Of a stretch of DNA of 64,000 bases, positions 19,519 to 29,220 are shown one piece after another. This DNA comes from Staphylococcus condimenti (GTDB lineage: Bacteria > Bacillota > Bacilli > Staphylococcales > Staphylococcaceae): the NCBI RefSeq assembly GCF_001618885.1, contig NZ_CP015114.1:1488001-1552000 (forward strand), in the 5' to 3' direction. The position numbers and the translations under genes were made by a program. The notes beneath the pieces are model-generated. The model saw only the letters and a list, made by a program, of their open reading frames with translations, did no database searches and was not told the origin of the DNA. Each line of letters opens with the position of its first letter. The first letter of the stretch is position 1.

Positions 19519-19563
19519 TAAAAGACCCGCTTCACATTAAAAATAAGTGAAGCGGGTCTTTTA
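19519..19563. terminator. Bidirectional terminator between lipoprotein and AhpD-like genes
   Basis: AAAAGACCCGCTTCAC and GTGAAGCGGGTCTTTT form a 15-16 bp stem with A/T runs on both flanks, serving two convergent genes. Confidence 0.9.
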
Positions 19564-19567
19564 TTAT

Positions 19568-20008
19568 TTATACATTATGTTGGTTGCCCATTGAAATAGA
19601 AAGGCGGTTCCACATATTAATTTGATTGATTGTTAATACTAAATCTGTATATTCTTCTTCAGAAAATTCTTCTCTAACGCTTTCATATAATGCATCTGGT
19701 ACACCTGCAGAAGCAATTAGTGTAATCGCTTCTGTCAGTTCTAAAGCAAGTTTATCTTTTTTTGAATAAATATTTGTATCTTCCCATGCATTTAATAGAA
19801 AAATTTCTTCTTCGCTGACACCCAATTTTCGTGCATCGCTTGTGTGCATCGAGAGACAATAAGCACAACCATTAATTTGTGAAGCACGAATTTTGATTAA
19901 TTCACGTAAACGTCTATCTACCTTTGATTTTTTCAGTTGTTTTTCCATTTGATACATTAATTCAATTTCTTCAGGTGCCACTTCATTATAAGCAATACGA
20001 TTATCCAT
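19568..20008 (-). CDS. AhpD-like/carboxymuconolactone decarboxylase family protein
   Basis: 146 residues. The AhpD core motif is INGCAYCLSMHTSDARKLG, with the CxxC pair and downstream His of a thiol-dependent peroxidase relay. All-helical fold expected. Proteins of this kind reduce hydroperoxides or act on cyclic lactones. The Cys pair favours redox activity. ATG 20008 has GGAGG nearby. The upstream region carries three copies of a 10-base motif (20079-20150) that look like operator half-sites. Confidence 0.88.
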   Translation of the reverse strand: MDNRIAYNEVAPEEIELMYQMEKQLKKSKVDRRLRELIKIRASQINGCAYCLSMHTSDARKLGVSEEEIFLLNAWEDTNIYSKKDKLALELTEAITLIASAGVPDALYESVREEFSEEEYTDLVLTINQINMWNRLSISMGNQHNV

Positions 20009-20078
20009 AATAAATAAGCCTCCAATATATGATTTATAGTTTTCGTTTACCCATTGTAAGATACTTCAAATATTAATC

Positions 20079-20150
20079 GAACTTTAAAGAAAGCAAATAT
20101 ACTTAAAGTTCGTTTTTCAAGAGCTTGTTTCTCCTCGTTTTTAAAGTTCG
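20079..20150. repeat. Three copies of TTAAAGTTCG upstream of the AhpD-like gene
   Basis: CGAACTTTAA (20079-20088) and TTAAAGTTCG (20103-20112) form an exact inverted repeat with a 14-base gap. A third copy in the direct orientation lies at 20141-20150. Position and symmetry suggest a repressor-binding region. The regulator is unknown. Confidence 0.55.
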
Positions 20151-20283
20151 TGCTTTTTATTATTATAACATCTAAAAATTTAAACATTAAATAAGTTGTT
20201 TATCGAGAAAGTGGTTTGTTTGAATTATTAAATTTTGACTAATACTATTATAGATAAGTACAAAAAGTAAGGGGTTGTGGATA

Positions 20284-21450
20284 ATGGGAAAATTAAGTTC
20301 TGAAGAAAAAGTTGAAATATTAGCAGACATAGTAGGCATTGAATCTGTAAATGATAATGAATTAGAAGTGGCGAATTACTTACATGACTTACTCCAAAAA
20401 CATCATATCGATTCAAAAGTGATAAAACTTACTGACACACGTGCTAATTTGGTAGCTGAAATAGGGAACGGCAGTCCTGTTCTAGCAGTTTCAGGCCATA
20501 TGGATGTCGTATCTCCTGGAGATCCTTCAAAATGGCAGACACCGCCTTTCAAATTAACTGAAGATGAAGAAGGACGTTTGCATGGTCGTGGTACTTCAGA
20601 TATGAAATCAGGTCTTGCTGCGTTTGTAATCAGTATGATTGAACTCCATGAACAAGGATTACCTAAAAATGGTACGGTTCGTTTATTAGCGACAGCAGGT
20701 GAAGAAATCGAAGGACACGGCGCAAAAGCTTTTTATAAAGATGGCTACATGGATGATGTTGATGCATTAGTTATCGCAGAACCTTCTAAAGATAAAATTA
20801 TTTATGCACATAAGGGTTCTATGGATATCCGCGTCACTTCAAATGGAAAATCTGTTCATAGCTCTATGCCGAGCCTAGGCTACAATGCAATTAACCCTCT
20901 CGTTGATTTTGTTAACCGTATCAATCAAGCTTATAATTCTATCACAGAAAATAATGACTTATTAGGCGACTCAGTTGTTAGCGCAACAATCTTCAATGGC
21001 GGTTCACAAGTTAATTCAATTCCAGATTATGCAGAAGCTGAATTCAATGTGAGAACGATTCCTGAAGCAGACAATGACAGCTATCAAAAACTCTTCGAAC
21101 AAATTGCTAAAAATGTAAAAGTAGATGCACCAGACAGCGATTTAAATATCGACACCTATATGTCACGTCCTCCTGTTTTTACTAAAGGAGATAATCGTTT
21201 AGTTGACATCGCCCAGTCTTTAAGTAAAAAATATTTAGGCAAAGAAGTACCCAAAAAAGCTTCACCTGGTGTAACAGATGCTTCTGACTTAGTAGTTGAT
21301 AAGGGAGAGGATTTCTCATTTATCATGTTCGGACCTGGAGAAACAAGCCAAGCACATGTTATTGATGAGTATGTGAATAAAGAGGATTATTTAAACTTCA
21401 TTGATTTATTTGAAGACCTATTAACAGAATACCTAGATTATAACAAGTAA
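20284..21450 (+). CDS. M20-family deacylase (ArgE/DapE type)
   Basis: 388 residues from ATG 20284 (AAGGGG 10 bases upstream). Zinc-dependent amidohydrolase: metal ligands in SGHMDVV (His, about residue 69), GRGTSDMKSG (bridging Asp, about 104) and the catalytic Glu pair in TAGEEIEG (about 139). A dimerisation domain with the HSSMP motif lies at about 195. DapE-type N-succinyl-diaminopimelate desuccinylase is the likely annotation. Staphylococci make lysine through other acyl forms too, so the true substrate is uncertain. Single-gene unit ended by a bidirectional terminator. Confidence 0.88.
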   Translation: MGKLSSEEKVEILADIVGIESVNDNELEVANYLHDLLQKHHIDSKVIKLTDTRANLVAEIGNGSPVLAVSGHMDVVSPGDPSKWQTPPFKLTEDEEGRLHGRGTSDMKSGLAAFVISMIELHEQGLPKNGTVRLLATAGEEIEGHGAKAFYKDGYMDDVDALVIAEPSKDKIIYAHKGSMDIRVTSNGKSVHSSMPSLGYNAINPLVDFVNRINQAYNSITENNDLLGDSVVSATIFNGGSQVNSIPDYAEAEFNVRTIPEADNDSYQKLFEQIAKNVKVDAPDSDLNIDTYMSRPPVFTKGDNRLVDIAQSLSKKYLGKEVPKKASPGVTDASDLVVDKGEDFSFIMFGPGETSQAHVIDEYVNKEDYLNFIDLFEDLLTEYLDYNK

Positions 21451-21458
21451 CATTACAA

Positions 21459-21496
21459 AAGGCAGGCTTACCTATAATCGGTAAACCTGCCTTTCG
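21459..21496. terminator. Bidirectional terminator
   Basis: AAAGGCAGGCTTACC-TATAATC-GGTAAACCTGCCTTT, one mismatch in the stem, shared by convergent genes. Confidence 0.88.
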
Positions 21497-21497
21497 T

Positions 21498-22091
21498 TTA
21501 ATAGCTTTCATATTCTGTATTTACTAAAATAGGTGTCGTATTCGGAATTTTTTTAGTAAACAATTCTTCTTCTGTTATGATTCCTAAATAATATAAGCAG
21601 CAGCGAATCCAAATGATGTGCGCAACAATAACGACAACACCATCTTTTTTATCGAATATTTCATTGAAGAATTGATCCACTCTAGCTAATACATCATTAT
21701 AATTGTCGCCTCCAGGTGCACGCTGTGTAAAACTATGCCTGAAATCAGACATGAGCGGGTCCTCAAAATAAGGACGGTACTCAGGGTTTTGTATTAACTC
21801 CTTTTGTGAATGTCCCTCAAATTTTCCTAATGAGCGTTCTCTTAATAAAGCTGTAATAGTAACAGGAATGGTGTTATCAAAACCATTTTCATAGGTCTGT
21901 ACAGTTCTTTTTAAATCTGAAACATAAATATGGTCAATAGGAATATCTGAAAAGTATTCTTTCAATTTTTTTGCTGACTTGATACCTGTTTCAGTCAAAG
22001 CAACATTTAGTTGACCGCTAAAGTAATCTTGCCCATGTTTATTATCATAATTTGCTGTCGATTCTCCGTGTCGAATTAAATAAATCTCCAA
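21498..22091 (-). CDS. Histidine phosphatase family protein
   Basis: 197 residues of the phosphoglycerate-mutase-like superfamily. The catalytic phosphohistidine motif is LIRHGEST at residues 5-12. A second Arg is in VSDLKRTVQT (about 62) and a proton-donor Glu in LLRERSLGKFEG (about 85). The distal His is in VIVAHIIWIR, where most members have HG. It could be a phosphatase of sugar phosphates or nucleotides. No operon partner is visible. Confidence 0.88.
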   Translation of the reverse strand: MEIYLIRHGESTANYDNKHGQDYFSGQLNVALTETGIKSAKKLKEYFSDIPIDHIYVSDLKRTVQTYENGFDNTIPVTITALLRERSLGKFEGHSQKELIQNPEYRPYFEDPLMSDFRHSFTQRAPGGDNYNDVLARVDQFFNEIFDKKDGVVVIVAHIIWIRCCLYYLGIITEEELFTKKIPNTTPILVNTEYESY

Positions 22092-22269
22092 GTTGTTTCA
22101 CTCCAATTATTACTTACTTTCTTGGCCAGTTACTTTACTGATATTTTTTAAAGTTATAGGCACCGCTAAATATTTTATTCAACAATATGATAACACGATT
22201 TTATTCAATATATTTATATTTTTGTCCTTTTGTTATGTAATTTTAATATTCTTAAATTTTATAGAAAAA

Positions 22270-22301
22270 TAAAAAGCCAAGCGTCATTACGCCCAGCTCT
22301 A
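22270..22301 (-). terminator. Terminator of the charged hypothetical gene
   Basis: Minus strand AGCTGGGCGT-AATG-ACGCTTGGCT followed by TTTTATTTTT. Confidence 0.75.
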
Positions 22302-22310
22302 TAAAACAAA

Positions 22311-22904
22311 TTATAATAAATCTAACTTATTACTTTTCATCAAGATAAGTAAAAACTCACGTTCTACTTCAAGTAAATGTACATAGTCGTCTGACATAAC
22401 TTCTTTACTTAATTCAATATTTTTCTCAGAAATAAAGTCGATTAATTTCTCATTTTCTTCATTATTGCCATATTCATCTTTCGCTTGTGAAAGCAATGAA
22501 TCTTCACAAACTAAAATAAATGCACGACCATATGTCATATCCACTTTGCCGCGTTGGTAATAAGATTCTAAGAAATTTTTAGCTTCATCAAAACTATTAG
22601 TATGTTCGAAAATACCGAATACTTGATCTGTTACTTTTTCAGAGATATTAGACAATCTTTCTTTTTCAGGAATGTTATCAGGTTTTACTCTATCTTTTAC
22701 CAGTTCTTTTTGTTTTTTTATTTCTTCTTCAATCAATTCCAGTTCCTTAGTACGCTCTTCTTTATTCCATTTATCGCGATTGTCTTTATATTCTTGAAGT
22801 AAGTTTTTAGCTTTGTGTAAGTCAAAATGACTTTCGTCATGTTCACTTTGATCTAAATGGTCATAATAATTTTGGTCATTTTTTTTAATATTTTCTTTGC
22901 TCAT
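22311..22904 (-). CDS. Hypothetical highly charged protein
   Basis: 197 residues, about a third Asp/Glu/Lys, predicted mostly helical with a coiled-coil stretch at about 30-75 (YKDNRDKWNKEERTKELELIEEEIKKQKEL). No signal peptide or membrane segment. ATG 22904 has AAGGAG upstream and a terminator follows, so it is a real single-gene unit. I do not recognise the family. The C-terminal half (FEHTNSFDEAKNFLESYYQRG) may be a small globular helical domain. Confidence 0.75.
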   Translation of the reverse strand: MSKENIKKNDQNYYDHLDQSEHDESHFDLHKAKNLLQEYKDNRDKWNKEERTKELELIEEEIKKQKELVKDRVKPDNIPEKERLSNISEKVTDQVFGIFEHTNSFDEAKNFLESYYQRGKVDMTYGRAFILVCEDSLLSQAKDEYGNNEENEKLIDFISEKNIELSKEVMSDDYVHLLEVEREFLLILMKSNKLDLL

Positions 22905-23028
22905 AATTTGAAACTCCTTTATATATCGAGTTTATTCAGTTGTCCAATGTATATGGATACATCTCAAAGAAAGTATACCCTCAGTAAAACCCTATAAACG
23001 CGGACTGCAATATAATTGACAAGTATCA

Positions 23029-23058
23029 ACACTCTGGAATATTAAACAACGAGTTAAG
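23029..23058 (+). promoter_or_regulatory. Weak candidate AgrA tandem site before the PSM-like gene
   Basis: ACACTCTGG (23029-23037), a 12-base gap, then CGAGTTAAG (23050-23058). The geometry equals that of AgrA repeats (ACAGTTAAG-N12-ACAGTTAGG), but the first copy matches only about 6 of 9. A possible -10, TACGAT, is at 23090-23095. Confidence 0.3.
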
Positions 23059-23128
23059 GAATATTAACCAAATATGCATGCTATTCCTTTACGATAGAAG
23101 TAAGTTAAAACGAAGGAGGTTACTTATC

Positions 23129-23206
23129 ATGATGGTAGCAGATATTATCGGCGGTATTATCAAAGTAATCGTGAGCTTAGTAGACACTTTCAAACCTAAA
23201 AACTAA
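23129..23206 (+). CDS. Phenol-soluble modulin-like peptide (PSM-alpha type)
   Basis: A 25-residue peptide, too short for usual gene finders: MMVADIIGGIIKVIVSLVDT plus FKPKN. A near-perfect ribosome site AAGGAGGT (23113-23120) lies 8 bases upstream and a terminator begins 22 bases after the stop. The sequence is an amphipathic helix with hydrophobic Ile/Val/Leu on one face and Asp, Lys, Ser and Thr on the other. The core IIxGIIKVIxSLxxxF is closely similar to S. aureus PSM-alpha1 (MGIIAGIIKVIKSLIEQF). Such peptides are secreted by the Pmt ABC exporter with formyl-Met retained and act as cytolysins and surfactants, usually under direct AgrA control. The family call is inference from sequence. 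Confidence 0.85.
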   Translation: MMVADIIGGIIKVIVSLVDTFKPKN

Positions 23207-23227
23207 TAATTACTTAAATATGATTGT

Positions 23228-23256
23228 AAATACGCTCGCTAATGAGCGTATTTTTT
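23228..23256 (+). terminator. Terminator of the PSM-like gene
   Basis: AAATACGCTC-GCTAAT-GAGCGTATTTTTT. Confidence 0.9.
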
Positions 23257-23265
23257 ATAGCTTAA

Positions 23266-23301
23266 AAAATAAAAGCGGCTGTTTCACACAACCGCTTCAT
23301 T
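23266..23301 (-). terminator. Terminator of the isd operon
   Basis: Minus strand GAAGCGGTTGT-GTGAA-ACAGCCGCTTTTATTTTTT, directly after isdG. Confidence 0.85.
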
Positions 23302-23304
23302 GTT

Positions 23305-24360
<1,056 letters not shown>

Positions 24361-24364
<4 letters not shown>

Positions 24365-25128
24365 CTTCTATCAAATTTCCCAATCAATAAACCACATTCT
24401 TGATCATGAATAATTTTGGCATCAATGTGATAGACATCCTTCAATAACTTTTGTGTTACCACTTTTTCAGGCGGGCCTTGTGCCACTATTTCACCTGACT
24501 CAATGCATACAATTTCATCACTATACATCAATGCCTGATTGATATCATGCAAAACCATAATGATTGTTAAGTTCTGCTTTTCTTTCAATTCTTTAATCAT
24601 ATCGAGTACCTGATATTGGTATTGAAGATCTAAAAATGTAGTAGGCTCGTCTAGCAACAAAACTTCCGGTTCTTGGACCAGAGACATCGCAATAAAAACA
24701 CGTTGCATTTCTCCACCAGACAGTGCATGAACCGCTGTATCCGCATATTGGTTTAAATTCAATTGTTGAAGTACGCGCTCAATAACCGCTTCTCCATCAA
24801 CATCTTTTTCAAATGGTTGCCGATAGCTGTATCGACCATAGCTAACGACTTCTCTTACCGAAAAATCCATAGGTGCTGTACTTTTTTGATGGACTGCCGA
24901 TAATTTTTTCGCCAGAACTTTCTTTTTATAATCTTTCAATATCATTCCATCTAAATAGATTGCACCGTTGCGGGGAGTTAAATAACCTGCTAAAAGCTGC
25001 AAGAATGTGCTTTTACCAGAACCATTAGGTCCGATAATCGTTGTTATAGCATGTTGTTTAATGGATAAACTTAACGCTTTAAAAATTATTTTGTTGTCAT
25101 ATCTATAATCCACTTTGTCGACTTTCAC
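24361..25128 (-). CDS. Haem/iron ABC transporter ATPase (FecE/FhuC type)
   Basis: 255 residues: Walker A GPNGSGKST (about 33-41), Q-loop SAVHQKST, signature LSGGEMQR (about 135), Walker B VLLLDEPTTFLD and the switch His in MVLHDINQA. It energises IsdF with the IsdE receptor. S. aureus isd lacks a dedicated ATPase and is thought to borrow FhuC. Here, as in S. lugdunensis (IsdL), the transporter is self-sufficient. The gene overlaps isdF by 26 bases and srtB by 4. Confidence 0.93.
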
Positions 25129-26092
25129 TGCGATAAGCTCCTTTACAGATTAAATATATGAGGAATGGGCCGCCGATGATAACGGTAATAATATGTGCAG
25201 GTATTTCATGTTGTGTTGCTGACCTGCCGATAGTATCTGCTGCAAGCACAGCAATCGCACCAAACAAAACACAACATGGTATTACTTTTTGATAATTACT
25301 TCCAACAAGCCGGCGTGCAATGTGCGGAACAATCAATCCCACAAACGCCATTGGCCCTGCTACAGCTACACTGCTGCTTGCTAAAAATACAGCAATGATT
25401 CCTATTATCATACGGTATCTTTGAATATTAAATCCGATATTATGCGCTTGACACTCATCAAAAGCTAGCATATTAGCTTGAGAAATAAAGAGCACTGCAA
25501 TTAGCAAACCTATTAATGTAGTCATTGAAATTTGTCCTGAATCCTTCCATACTTTAAAGGCCAAGCCTGAAGGCAGTCTGACCGCTGGATTTGCAGTTAA
25601 ATATTCTAATAACCCGTTTAACATCGCATACATAGAAACGCCTACTAATATCATGCGAACGGGGTTCAATCGATAACGTGCTTGCAAAAAAAGCAACAAT
25701 AAAAACGGCAAAATACCGCCAATAAAACTGATTAACGGAATGTAAAAGAACCAAGTCGGAATAAATAACATTACCAATGTTTTCATGACTAATGCACCTG
25801 AACTGACTCCAATAATGCTTGCATCTGCCAAAGGGTTTTTCAATACAGCTTGCAAATATGCACCAGCTACAGACAAACTAGCTCCTGCACAAAGTGCAAC
25901 GATAATTCTCGGCATTCGCAAATCAATGACAGCATCAAGCGTTTGATCATGACCAGTAGCAATCTTATTCCAAATCTGATCTGGAGTGACATTCAGCTTT
26001 CCATAAAACATCGCAAAACAGATGACACAGATAAGCAATATTGCTGCTGACATCATTACATTACGAAATTTGAATTTCATATGACACCTCAT
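25103..26092 (-). CDS. isdF: Haem ABC transporter permease IsdF
   Basis: FecCD/BtuC-family permease, up to 329 residues with 8-10 membrane spans. The ATPase-coupling motif lies near GLIVPHIARRLVGSNY (about 250) and the family motif SGALVMKTL near 95. The first ATG (26092) overlaps the isdE stop as ATGA. A second in-frame ATG at 26080 (MKFKFRNVMMS) has GAGGTG upstream and may be the real start. Transports haem across the membrane with the IsdE lipoprotein and the adjacent ATPase. Confidence 0.94.
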   Translation of the reverse strand: MRCHMKFKFRNVMMSAAILLICVICFAMFYGKLNVTPDQIWNKIATGHDQTLDAVIDLRMPRIIVALCAGASLSVAGAYLQAVLKNPLADASIIGVSSGALVMKTLVMLFIPTWFFYIPLISFIGGILPFLLLLFLQARYRLNPVRMILVGVSMYAMLNGLLEYLTANPAVRLPSGLAFKVWKDSGQISMTTLIGLLIAVLFISQANMLAFDECQAHNIGFNIQRYRMIIGIIAVFLASSSVAVAGPMAFVGLIVPHIARRLVGSNYQKVIPCCVLFGAIAVLAADTIGRSATQHEIPAHIITVIIGGPFLIYLICKGAYRSESRQSGL

Positions 26093-26967
26093 TCTTTACC
26101 ATAAAAAATCTCGTAAAGCTGCTTCATAGCTTGATCTGCATCTACATTTGCAGTAATACCGAAGGGAATTTCTTCCAAATCATATACACGGTCTGTTTTA
26201 ACTGCTTTAAAATGTTTCCAAATATCATTTTCAGCAAATTCTTTATCAAACATCTTTTTAACTTCTTCCGGCATACCATGCGGTAAACGCAATATAATGT
26301 CAGGGTTAACGTCATATAAATATTCGGTGTTAGAAGCTAAATACTGCTTAGAATCTTCTTTAATGACATTATCACCACCTGCAATTTCAACGAGGTTGCC
26401 AATATACGATTTATCAGTTGCAACTAAGTAACTGCCAGGTACACCCATTAAAATGAGCACTTTAGGATGCTTTTTATCGGCCGCTTTTTCACGGACATCT
26501 TTTTCAGCTTGCGTCAATTTATGATTTAATTTTTTTGCTTCTTTTTCTCGATTAAATTCCTTGCCCATTTCAGAAATAGAATGCTTCATGCCTTTCAAAC
26601 TGTCATAATCATAAAAAATAGATTTTGCTTTAATCAGTTTGAATTTTGGCTCTGTTTCGTCTTTAATTGTGGATACACCTAAAATATGAGTCGGATTGAC
26701 TGCTTGAACTTTTTCCATATCCGGTTCCATCGGCTGTCCGACTTTAGGGACATAATCATAACGCTTCGGCAATGTTTTATAAGAATCCGGTTTCCCTGCA
26801 ATATCCAAATCTAAAGCATCTAACGTTTGTGTTAGCGCAACAGTAGTAGGGACAATCCTCGTATTGGTATCTGAATTAGATTGTTGTTTGTCTTGTGCGC
26901 TACACCCACTAAGCAATACCGATGTACAAATTGTAAAAACAGCGAGTTGTTTCATTACACTTTTCAT
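26089..26967 (-). CDS. isdE: Haem-receptor lipoprotein IsdE
   Basis: 292 residues. Signal peptide with lipobox LLSGC (Cys at about 22). Class III periplasmic-binding-type fold of the helical-backbone group: N lobe with VALTQTLDALDL, C lobe with VLILMGVPGSYLVATDKSYIGNLVEIAGGDNV and a C-terminal FGITANVDADQA. In S. aureus the haem ligands are a Met and a His. A His in ILRLPHGMPEEV (about 229) is the likely equivalent. Receives haem from IsdC at the membrane. Start overlaps the upstream NEAT gene by 4 bases. Confidence 0.94.
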   Translation of the reverse strand: MKSVMKQLAVFTICTSVLLSGCSAQDKQQSNSDTNTRIVPTTVALTQTLDALDLDIAGKPDSYKTLPKRYDYVPKVGQPMEPDMEKVQAVNPTHILGVSTIKDETEPKFKLIKAKSIFYDYDSLKGMKHSISEMGKEFNREKEAKKLNHKLTQAEKDVREKAADKKHPKVLILMGVPGSYLVATDKSYIGNLVEIAGGDNVIKEDSKQYLASNTEYLYDVNPDIILRLPHGMPEEVKKMFDKEFAENDIWKHFKAVKTDRVYDLEEIPFGITANVDADQAMKQLYEIFYGKE

Positions 26968-28457
26968 TTGGATTGTTTACCATCCTTTCTTGAATAAAGT
27001 ACTGAAATGATTAACAATGCACTCGCCAAAGCGATAATGATACCCAAATAAATTTTATTCAGTTGTTCTGAATTCCCATCAGATCCTGTTTCTGTCTTCA
27101 CTATTTTAGTCGGCGTTTTCTTATCAGCATCCCGATTAAACTTTGGCATGATTTCAGGTAACGGCGGTACTTCCAGCTGGTTGTCTGCTTTTACTTGTTC
27201 TAATTGAATAGGTTGCGGCGTACTTGCCTGTTGGGTAATAAATGGAGCTGCATTATCCACACCAGCATTCGGTATAATATGCGACGAAGGTGTTGCCCCG
27301 CTGTCAGCTTGATTTTCAGTTGTTTGAGTTCTAATAGACTTTTCTTCTGTATTTATATCCGCAGACTGCACTTCAGGTGATACTACAGATGTAGTCTTGT
27401 CATCAGCAACCTGACTAGGAGCTTGATTATTATTGTGCTCTTGATGACTGTCCGCAGTCTGACTTGTTGGTTTTTCTGGTGCCTGTCCAGTATTTCCAAA
27501 TACTATTTGCGTTGTATAATGGTTGTCATAATTTAAATGCGGAACGACGATATGCACTTTAGATGTCAACATCTGTGTTTGCTTCGGCATGACAAATTGA
27601 ATGATACGTTGATCGTTTTGTGTATCTTCTTTGATGATACGTATCGGAATCCGTCTGCCGCCCTCAAATAATTCAAAGGATTTCCACCAAGAAGCATTTT
27701 TCAAAGTCATTTGTACTTCTGCTTGTTGATTTTGATAGGTTACTTTTGCAGGATGCACCATATACTGATCCATGACTGAAATTTGTTGTGTCTGATTCTT
27801 TAACACTTTAAATACTAAATTTCTTTTATCAACATGACTTTCCTTTTTAGAATCCGGTTGTGGTTTTTGGGGTGAAGGCATTATCGGTTTCTGTTCAGGC
27901 TCTGGTTGTGTTTTTGGTTGCGCTTTAGGGTGTGGATTAGGCTTAGGTTGTGGAACGGGCTCAACTTTAGAAGGTACGGGAGGTACTTCTTTTTCTAAAT
28001 GTATTTGAGTTGTGTAACGGTTATTATATTGAATATCCGGAACTACAATGTGCACTTTAGAAGTTAGTTGTTTTGTACCTTGTGCTATTTCAACCTCTAC
28101 CTCACGCTCTTCTGCCGTTTCATTTACAACTCTTGTTGTCAGCTTTCTACCATTATCAAAAAGCTCAAAAGATTTCCACCAGTTCGGGTGCTGCAATTTA
28201 AATTGCAGGTGCCATTTACCATTTTTTAAAATAAGTTGTGCCGGATGATCCATATAACCATCCATCACTGATGTCTCTTGCATCCCATCTTTATGAACTT
28301 TAAAGGGGATTTGTAATGTCTCTTGTGTTGTAGAAATAGATTGTGAGACGTCTGTATTTTGAATCGGTGTATTGATGTGCGTATCTGCTTCTGCTGGTAA
28401 AGCGTACAGCATACAGCTGCACAATAATACAGTCATACACTTAACAGATACCTTCAT
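26964..28457 (-). CDS. Membrane-anchored protein with two NEAT domains (IsdK-like)
   Basis: 497 residues: signal peptide (cleavage after ALPAEA), NEAT 1 at about 48-165, a Pro/Lys/Gln-rich spacer, NEAT 2 at about 220-345, a disordered Gln/Thr/Ser-rich stalk, and a C-terminal hydrophobic helix (IYLGIIIALASALLIISVLY) followed by SRKDGKQSK. No LPXTG or NPQTN motif precedes the helix, so it should stay in the membrane rather than the wall. Haem-type YxxxY motifs are NNRY and DNHY versions (YNNRYTTQ, YDNHYTTQ). Both NEATs share WWKSFELF and TSKVHIVVP blocks with the third NEAT of the receptor upstream. Likely a haem relay between IsdC and IsdE. The IsdK comparison rests on architecture. Confidence 0.9.
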   Translation of the reverse strand: MKVSVKCMTVLLCSCMLYALPAEADTHINTPIQNTDVSQSISTTQETLQIPFKVHKDGMQETSVMDGYMDHPAQLILKNGKWHLQFKLQHPNWWKSFELFDNGRKLTTRVVNETAEEREVEVEIAQGTKQLTSKVHIVVPDIQYNNRYTTQIHLEKEVPPVPSKVEPVPQPKPNPHPKAQPKTQPEPEQKPIMPSPQKPQPDSKKESHVDKRNLVFKVLKNQTQQISVMDQYMVHPAKVTYQNQQAEVQMTLKNASWWKSFELFEGGRRIPIRIIKEDTQNDQRIIQFVMPKQTQMLTSKVHIVVPHLNYDNHYTTQIVFGNTGQAPEKPTSQTADSHQEHNNNQAPSQVADDKTTSVVSPEVQSADINTEEKSIRTQTTENQADSGATPSSHIIPNAGVDNAAPFITQQASTPQPIQLEQVKADNQLEVPPLPEIMPKFNRDADKKTPTKIVKTETGSDGNSEQLNKIYLGIIIALASALLIISVLYSRKDGKQSK

Positions 28458-28458
28458 G

Positions 28459-29142
28459 TTACTTACTTCCTTGACGTAAACGTTTGCTTAAAATAACAGA
28501 GCCGACCAACAATAATGTACCACCAGCTAATGCTGCGTATAACCATATTGATTCGCCTGCACCTGTTTGAGGATTAACAGTGGTCTGGTCAGGAGATGAT
28601 GTTTTGCCGTCTGGTGAAGTTGGTCGGCTGTCAGATTGACTTGTTCCGCCTTTGCTAGCATCACCTTTGTCTGCAACTGGCGTTGCTGCTGTATCTTGAC
28701 TGTTGTTAGCATCACCTTTTAAAAGATATGTAATGTTATAGTTATGATCATATTTAAAAGGTTTGCCATTTACTTCTTCATCAATGAAAACTTTGATTGT
28801 ACCTGCAACTTCTCCTGATGTTTTGTCTATTGGAAATTCAGAAGTACGTTCATCTTTTGCTTTATCTTCATTCACAATGTTCTCTTTGTGCCCATTAAAT
28901 GTGAAATTTACAATCCAATGACTATGATTGACAGTTAATTGAATATACTGTTTGCCGTTTTTATCGACTAATTTAGCAGGTTTATTAAAATAATCATTTG
29001 CCATCGAAATATCTTGGGTTTTATGTTTCAAGACATCATAACTAAGGTCTTTATCTGCAGCTGAAGCAGCAATTGAAAAAATAGCCCAAGTTAAAATAAC
29101 TAATACCGTACTCATTGCGATTACTTTCTTAATTGTTGTCAT
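28459..29142 (-). CDS. isdC: Cell-wall haem protein IsdC (NPQTG-anchored)
   Basis: 227 residues from ATG 29142, chosen because AAGAGGT lies 8 bases upstream and a signal peptide (IKKVIAMSTVLVILTWAIFSI) then begins properly. Single NEAT domain at about 28-150 with the IsdC hallmarks NDYFNKPAK, NHSHWI and the haem tyrosines in YDHNY. Sorting signal NPQTG (about 189-193), hydrophobic span and positive tail: the substrate of sortase B encoded downstream. It sits in the wall interior and passes haem from the surface receptor to IsdE. Confidence 0.95.
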   Translation of the reverse strand: MTTIKKVIAMSTVLVILTWAIFSIAASAADKDLSYDVLKHKTQDISMANDYFNKPAKLVDKNGKQYIQLTVNHSHWIVNFTFNGHKENIVNEDKAKDERTSEFPIDKTSGEVAGTIKVFIDEEVNGKPFKYDHNYNITYLLKGDANNSQDTAATPVADKGDASKGGTSQSDSRPTSPDGKTSSPDQTTVNPQTGAGESIWLYAALAGGTLLLVGSVILSKRLRQGSK

Positions 29143-29170
29143 GGTTATCAACCTCTTCTTTCTATGATGA

Positions 29171-29203
29171 GAGGTTGTGCTGACTGAACACAACCTCTTT
29201 TTT
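29171..29203 (+). terminator. Hairpin between isdB-like gene and isdC
   Basis: GAGGTTGTG-CTGACTGAA-CACAACCTC followed by six T on the plus strand only. On the operon strand it lacks a T run, so there it is a stem-loop between two genes and may act in mRNA processing or stability. Confidence 0.55.
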
Positions 29204-29220
29204 ACTATGCTTTGGACTGA

